Source: Saprospiraceae bacterium (lineage in GTDB: Bacteria; Bacteroidota; Bacteroidia; Chitinophagales; Saprospiraceae). From it: DNA of 9,481 bases. The notes beneath the pieces were generated by a model. That model was not told the origin of the DNA. It did not search any database and was given only the letters and a program-made list of their open reading frames with translations. The DNA is taken from assembly GCA_023299965.1 (NCBI GenBank), contig JALZVN010000338.1:1-9481 (forward strand), read 5' to 3'. Of the stretch, positions 7,301 through 9,481 are shown one piece after another. A program made the position numbers and the translations under genes. Position 1 is the stretch's first letter, and each line of letters starts with the position of its first letter.

Positions 7301-9481
7301 AAAAATATGAGCTTAGACACAACGATATCGGGCGCACCAACTAAAACGACCAATGTTGGTCAATTGGGAGAAAATGGACTGCGTTTACAAAATTTTGACA
7401 AAGGAGAGCAGCTCCAAGGAAAGAATATAATTTTTAGCCAATCGGACTTAGAAGAGTTTGCTACAGGTAAAATAGCTAATGTCTTTGGACCAGAATATGG
7501 CATCATAGATTCTTACTCTAGAAGAGTCATGCTACCGATGTATCCGTATTTACTAGTGAGTAGAGTGACAGGATTGAAAGGGAAACGAGGAGAATTTGTT
7601 CCTTCAACTATGCAGACTGAATATGACATTCCTTACAATGCATGGTTTACCACCGACGGACAAATTCCTTGGGCGGTTTCAGTAGAGTCAGGACAATGTG
7701 ATTTGCTATTGATCTCCTATCTAGGAATTGACTTTGAAAACAAAGGAAATTTAGTGTATCGTCTTTTGGATTGTACGCTCACATTTGTGGACGACTTACC
7801 TTTCGAAGGACAAACCCTTCGTTATGATATATCTATTAATTCATTTGTGCGCAATGGAGAAAATCTTCTATTCTTCTTCAGTTATCGTTGTTATGTCGAG
7901 GACAGATTGGTACTCAAGATGGATAATGGTTGTGCTGGATTCTTTAGGGATGAGCAATTAGAAGATGGAAACGGGGTCGTATACTCAGAGGATGAAAAGT
8001 CGAAAAGAACAAACGCCGACAAGAGACACTTTACCCCTTTACTGAACACACATAAAACGACATTCTCTAAAGCGGATTTACAGCACTTGATCAACGGACA
8101 ACCTGAACTTTGCTTCGACGACGAATCTTACTTCCCTAACGGTAGAAACCCTTCTCTATCTCTTCCACCAGAAAAGATATTGATGATAGACCGCATCACT
8201 TCTGTAGACCTCAAAGGAGGCGCATATGGATTAGGAAGTATAGTCGCAGAAAAAGACTTGCATCCAGATGACTGGTACTTCCCTTGCCACTTTAGAGACG
8301 ATGAGGTATTAGCAGGATCATTACAAGCTGAAGGAGGTGGAAATTTACTTCGTTTTTTCATGCTATTATTAGGACTTCAGCGTTTAACTAAAGATGCGCG
8401 CTATCAACCAATTTTTGATCTTCCTCAAAAAGTAAGATGCAGAAAACAAGTAACTCCAGGTAAGGACACCAAATTAATTTACAAACTAGAAATAAAAGAA
8501 ATTGGTCTTATTCCTAATCCATACGTGATCGGTGATTTAGAAATTATCTCTGATGGAATAGTTACTGTCCACTTCGAAAATCTAGGTTTACAATTAAGAG
8601 AAAAAGACAATCCTAAATACTTAGAAAAGACCAGCGGTGTAGCTATCTCTAGCAGATCAGAAGGCGCATTGATGAATGAAGAGGACATCACTACTTTTGC
8701 TCTCGACGATTTGTCAAAGTGTTTCGGACCTGATTTCGCCGTCTACGATGGCAGAACCGTTTCTCGTCAGCCTAATACAGATCTTCAAGTTATTTCGAGA
8801 GTGCTAAAAATAGACGGGCAAAGAGGTGACTTTACCAAACCATCAACTATTTATGCAGAGTATGACGTTCCTGTAGATGCATGGTATTACGAACAAAACG
8901 CAACGGTGACTATGCCCTACTCTATTCTCATGGAAGTAGCGCTACAGCCATGCGGATTATTAGGTGCTTACTTAGGGTCTACACTGCAGTTTGCAGACAA
9001 AAATCTATTCTTTAGAAATCTAGATGGAGAAGGAGAAATGTTTGATCTTCCTATAGGCACTGACTTTAGAGGTAAGACGATACATAACAAATCTGTTCTC
9101 GTTTCTTCAGTCGCTTTAGGTGGAACCGTTCTCCAGAATTACACTTTTGAGCTATCCATAGAGGGGCATATATTCTATAAAGGAAAATCTTCATTCGGCT
9201 TCTTCCCTGCTGACGCCTTGGCCTCACAAGCAGGCCTAGACAAAGGTAAAGAAGTCACTTCTTGGATGGAGCAAAATCAATTGCTTCCGAATCAATACAT
9301 GCAAATCAACCTCGATTCACTGTTTGGCAAAATGAAGTTATTCAAAGCCCCTGCAGATAAACCGCATTACAAACTATCAGGCGACCAACTCCGTCTGATA
9401 GACAATCTTAGAGTCGCCAAAGATCAAGGCGAATACGGCAAAGGCTACGTTCACGCCACTAAGTATATGAAGACTTACGAT
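3032..9481 (+). CDS. pfaC: PfaC-like PUFA synthase subunit: KS-CLF-AT-DH-DH (3' partial)
   Basis: Condensing and dehydrating subunit of the PUFA synthase. Starts at ATG 3032, set by an in-frame TAG at 3029-3031 immediately before it and by the first residues MIAIIGSSGLFPGS, the normal start of a KS domain. Open for 2150 codons to the window edge; I read every codon and found no stop. Domains by residue: KS 1-445 (Cys193, His329, His366); CLF 462-885 with catalytic residues replaced; KS-AT linker 885-995; PfaB-like AT about 997-1345 (Ser1094 in GYSMGE); Pro/Asn/Ser/Thr-rich linker about 1375-1465; first double-hotdog DH 1472-1885 (His1753, Glu1767); second DH from 1890, cut at 2150. Shewanella-type PfaC has KS-CLF-DH-DH with AT on a separate PfaB; here AT is internal, as in myxobacterial Pfa3-like proteins. 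Further domains may follow downstream. The symbol follows the KS-CLF-DH core; pfaB/C fusion is an equally fair name. Confidence 0.9.
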   Translation, partial: MIAIIGSSGLFPGSSTKEAFWNNLMQQKDLTGTASKDDFGAEPDLFFQSEKGVVDKCYSLRGGYIRDFKFDPSGYHLDPTFLQEQDKLYQWSLYVAKEGLRDAGYLGNDILERCGVILGNLSFPTLSSHKRLSNLYTDNVEVQLKKILQSKDFELPHHSQKSTKQQILDYTPSGMVAEALGLGGVHYALDAACATSLYAIKLACDQLNAGKADMMLAGAVCASDQLFIHMGFSIFHAYSASDKKFVPLDKDSAGLVSAEGAGMVVLKRLEDAERDGDNILGVIGGIGLSNDGQGKFLLSPNPKGQQLAFERAYAQHNTAPENTSYLECHATGTPLGDVTEINSISDFFATYKALPLLGSVKSNMGHLLTAAGMTGLLKVLAAIKHEVIPPNINLQAPVQADNQWISDQQMITKPTDWNDDQKQAGINSFGFGGTNAHMIVQNYKTNKYPKETSEQNEKLASMSIIGMDAHFGNCDGLDAFSDTIYYGKQHLRSLPPNRWKGFEENKNILSQYGLQNGEVPPGAYLEDFEIDLLRYKIQPKEAETLEPQQALILKVADKAIKDAGLSPSKNIAVLIAMESELAIHHYLARWDMSWQLEEALEKNGIELDAQQKEELEKATRNSVYYREGAQTPSQHTSFVGNIMASRIAALWDFSGPAFTVSCAEQSVFKAIDIAQLMLSNDEVDAVVVGGVDLSGGLENVLLRNQKNKVNQKSNPSIALDQSNQGWIVGEGAGAIVLCKSDQTKGKKVYATIEGAMSKQAPQNDVGYIELASTGIAQEDKKELDFLKANTTKQPVALGSVKSNIGHTFAASGIAAIIKTALCVSEKFIPAIPNWSAPKEESFFEKANYYFPTDSRPWILKDNIQQRKALVNDGHGNVIKIAEAVSSATIHPQIRRREFTSLFILRGNDNKEILHQISALEIALESKTDLADIAASFYKNAKTKNGYTLVLVSKTRKALSNEITFFKKKFQNPLVDGMTIKTPKGSYFTNTPMGKKGKVTFVYPGSSTAYTGLGKNAFRVFPHLHKYYEEKLGNLDYFVWSDFLYPRQIRKDATPPAIQGHAIAMMSVGVFHSALYTHVLRDMLKCEPAIALGYSMGECSSMWYSLGVWDPNNSSHFQSSPIFQDRFAGDLYNLAEHWGVSSEEAKANWVSLILMTSKEAVQPYLADHPGVYLSFINSPNEVIISGDKTTCYKIAKTIGCQSMPLPFQNVIHHDFCRSEEEGLWAMHNFTIHENPNIQFYSSVQNDYLPVESAKIAHNSTEVCCRPVNFPASVEKVYEDGARIFIELGANATCTGWINEILKGKEHLAMSMDIKGKHVADTMTAVVAMLTSHQVAIDLQTLFVTEDVTSKEKSFYKKIALGGKRITDIFKEPSFVSLFENVQVKERELVMHEANHYQGYAPTPPVSNAPQNSVYNNPKNTKIISKNMSLDTTISGAPTKTTNVGQLGENGLRLQNFDKGEQLQGKNIIFSQSDLEEFATGKIANVFGPEYGIIDSYSRRVMLPMYPYLLVSRVTGLKGKRGEFVPSTMQTEYDIPYNAWFTTDGQIPWAVSVESGQCDLLLISYLGIDFENKGNLVYRLLDCTLTFVDDLPFEGQTLRYDISINSFVRNGENLLFFFSYRCYVEDRLVLKMDNGCAGFFRDEQLEDGNGVVYSEDEKSKRTNADKRHFTPLLNTHKTTFSKADLQHLINGQPELCFDDESYFPNGRNPSLSLPPEKILMIDRITSVDLKGGAYGLGSIVAEKDLHPDDWYFPCHFRDDEVLAGSLQAEGGGNLLRFFMLLLGLQRLTKDARYQPIFDLPQKVRCRKQVTPGKDTKLIYKLEIKEIGLIPNPYVIGDLEIISDGIVTVHFENLGLQLREKDNPKYLEKTSGVAISSRSEGALMNEEDITTFALDDLSKCFGPDFAVYDGRTVSRQPNTDLQVISRVLKIDGQRGDFTKPSTIYAEYDVPVDAWYYEQNATVTMPYSILMEVALQPCGLLGAYLGSTLQFADKNLFFRNLDGEGEMFDLPIGTDFRGKTIHNKSVLVSSVALGGTVLQNYTFELSIEGHIFYKGKSSFGFFPADALASQAGLDKGKEVTSWMEQNQLLPNQYMQINLDSLFGKMKLFKAPADKPHYKLSGDQLRLIDNLRVAKDQGEYGKGYVHATKYMKTYD
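4415..5690 (+). other. Chain length factor (CLF) domain
   Basis: KS-fold partner of the preceding KS. It starts with SMSIIGMDAHFG. The nucleophile region reads TVSCAEQSVFKAIDIA: aligned through KAIDIA with the upstream KS (YAIKLA), the catalytic Cys position is Glu664, with a Cys two residues earlier (Cys662). The first catalytic His is replaced (ELASTGIAQED versus ECHATGTPLGD), while the second is kept (His806 in KSNIGHTFAASG). Loss of Cys and one His marks it as a non-condensing CLF. The end of the fold is VNDGHGNVIKIAE. Confidence 0.85.
5990..7060 (+). other. PfaB-like acyltransferase (AT) domain
   Basis: Preceded by a KS-AT linker ending in TPKGSYFTNTPMGKKGK, then the AT core from VTFVYPGSSTAYTGLG. 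The nucleophile is Ser1094 in ALGYSMGECSS, a GxSxG elbow with Tyr in the usual His/Phe position; the probable catalytic His is His1211 or His1212 in NVIHHDF. INSPNEVIISGD is highly typical of PfaB. By family knowledge PfaB-type AT influences the final product and may act in transfer or release rather than malonyl loading. Its substrate cannot be read from sequence. Confidence 0.85.
7130..7438 (+). other. Low-complexity inter-domain linker (AT to DH)
   Basis: Codons in this stretch encode a Pro, Asn, Ser, Thr and Lys-rich segment (for example YAPTPPVSNAPQNS and SGAPTKTTN) with no recognisable fold. It probably tethers the condensing half of the protein to the dehydratase half flexibly. Confidence 0.6.
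7439..8610 (+). other. First FabA-like dehydratase (double hotdog)
   Basis: The first hotdog (from residue 1472) reads DLEEFATGKIANVFGPEYG, IDSYSRRVMLP, TEYDIP, then IPWAVSVESGQCDLLLISYL, all characteristic of the first DH region of PfaC. The second hotdog (about 1709-1885) has ILMIDRI, then DWYFPCHF with catalytic His1753, followed 14 residues later by Glu1767 in GSLQAEGG, the spacing of FabA His70 and Asp84. VRCRKQVTPG and EIGLIPNPY follow. By family precedent these domains dehydrate and isomerise to form cis double bonds. Confidence 0.88.
8700..9481 (+). other. Second FabA-like dehydratase (cut by the window end)
   Basis: The first hotdog of the second pair begins at about residue 1890 (LSKCFGPDFAVYDG). 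It repeats the layout of the first pair: PSTIYAEYDVPVDAW against PSTMQTEYDIPYNAW, and MPYSILMEVALQPCGLLG against IPWAVSVESGQCDLLL. It continues with FFRNLDGEGEM and DFRGKTIHNKS. The catalytic hotdog has just begun (LSGDQLRLIDNL, GYVHATKYMKTYD) and its expected WFF.CHF His lies beyond the edge, so activity cannot be judged. Confidence 0.85.

Noticed and set aside
3742..8691. Minus-strand open frames of 60-77 codons opposite the pfaC-like gene
   Set aside because: All lie antisense to conserved KS, CLF and DH sequence, with no family resemblance or start context.

Overview
This window lies inside a polyunsaturated fatty acid (PUFA) synthase locus of the Pfa type, an iterative type I FAS/PKS system that makes long-chain PUFAs such as EPA, DHA or arachidonic acid. 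All genes read on the + strand. The DNA is visibly A+T rich, uses AGA heavily for arginine, and has no clear Shine-Dalgarno sequence before the one complete gene start. This fits a marine or otherwise aquatic bacterium, possibly Bacteroidota, but the taxon is a guess from composition only.

Layout. Positions 1-2947 hold the 3' part of pfaA: the tail of one acyl carrier protein (ACP), a full ACP, a linker, a ketoreductase (KR) and a PKS-type dehydratase (DH). The upstream KS, MAT and any earlier ACPs lie outside the window. The reading frame of this protein changes by -1 at a run of nine A (428-436), exactly between the ACP array and the linker/KR. The ACP frame stops at TAG 450-452, while PfaA-like sequence continues in the -1 frame from about 437 to the TAA at 2945-2947. 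An 84-nt gap (2948-3031) follows, most of it an imperfect palindrome. From 3032 to the end of the window (9481) one uninterrupted 2150-codon frame encodes a PfaC-like protein: KS, chain-length-factor (CLF) domain, PfaB-like acyltransferase (AT), a low-complexity linker, a double-hotdog dehydratase, and the start of a second one. I translated this frame codon by codon and found no stop; its 3' end is off the window.

How the genes work together. The KS domains condense malonyl units onto chains held on the PfaA ACPs. KR reduces the beta-keto group. The PKS-type DH and the FabA-like DH domains dehydrate and, by family precedent, isomerise to place the methylene-interrupted cis double bonds. A trans or separately encoded enoyl reductase (PfaD) and a phosphopantetheinyl transferase (PfaE) would also be needed and are not in this window. 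The AT, which in Shewanella-type clusters is a separate PfaB protein, is here fused between CLF and DH.

Most interesting points: the A9 slippery tract (A AAA AAG in exact phase) at a domain boundary, which is either a programmed or tolerated frameshift or a homopolymer sequencing error; the extended palindrome between the two genes; and the KS-CLF-AT-DH fusion.
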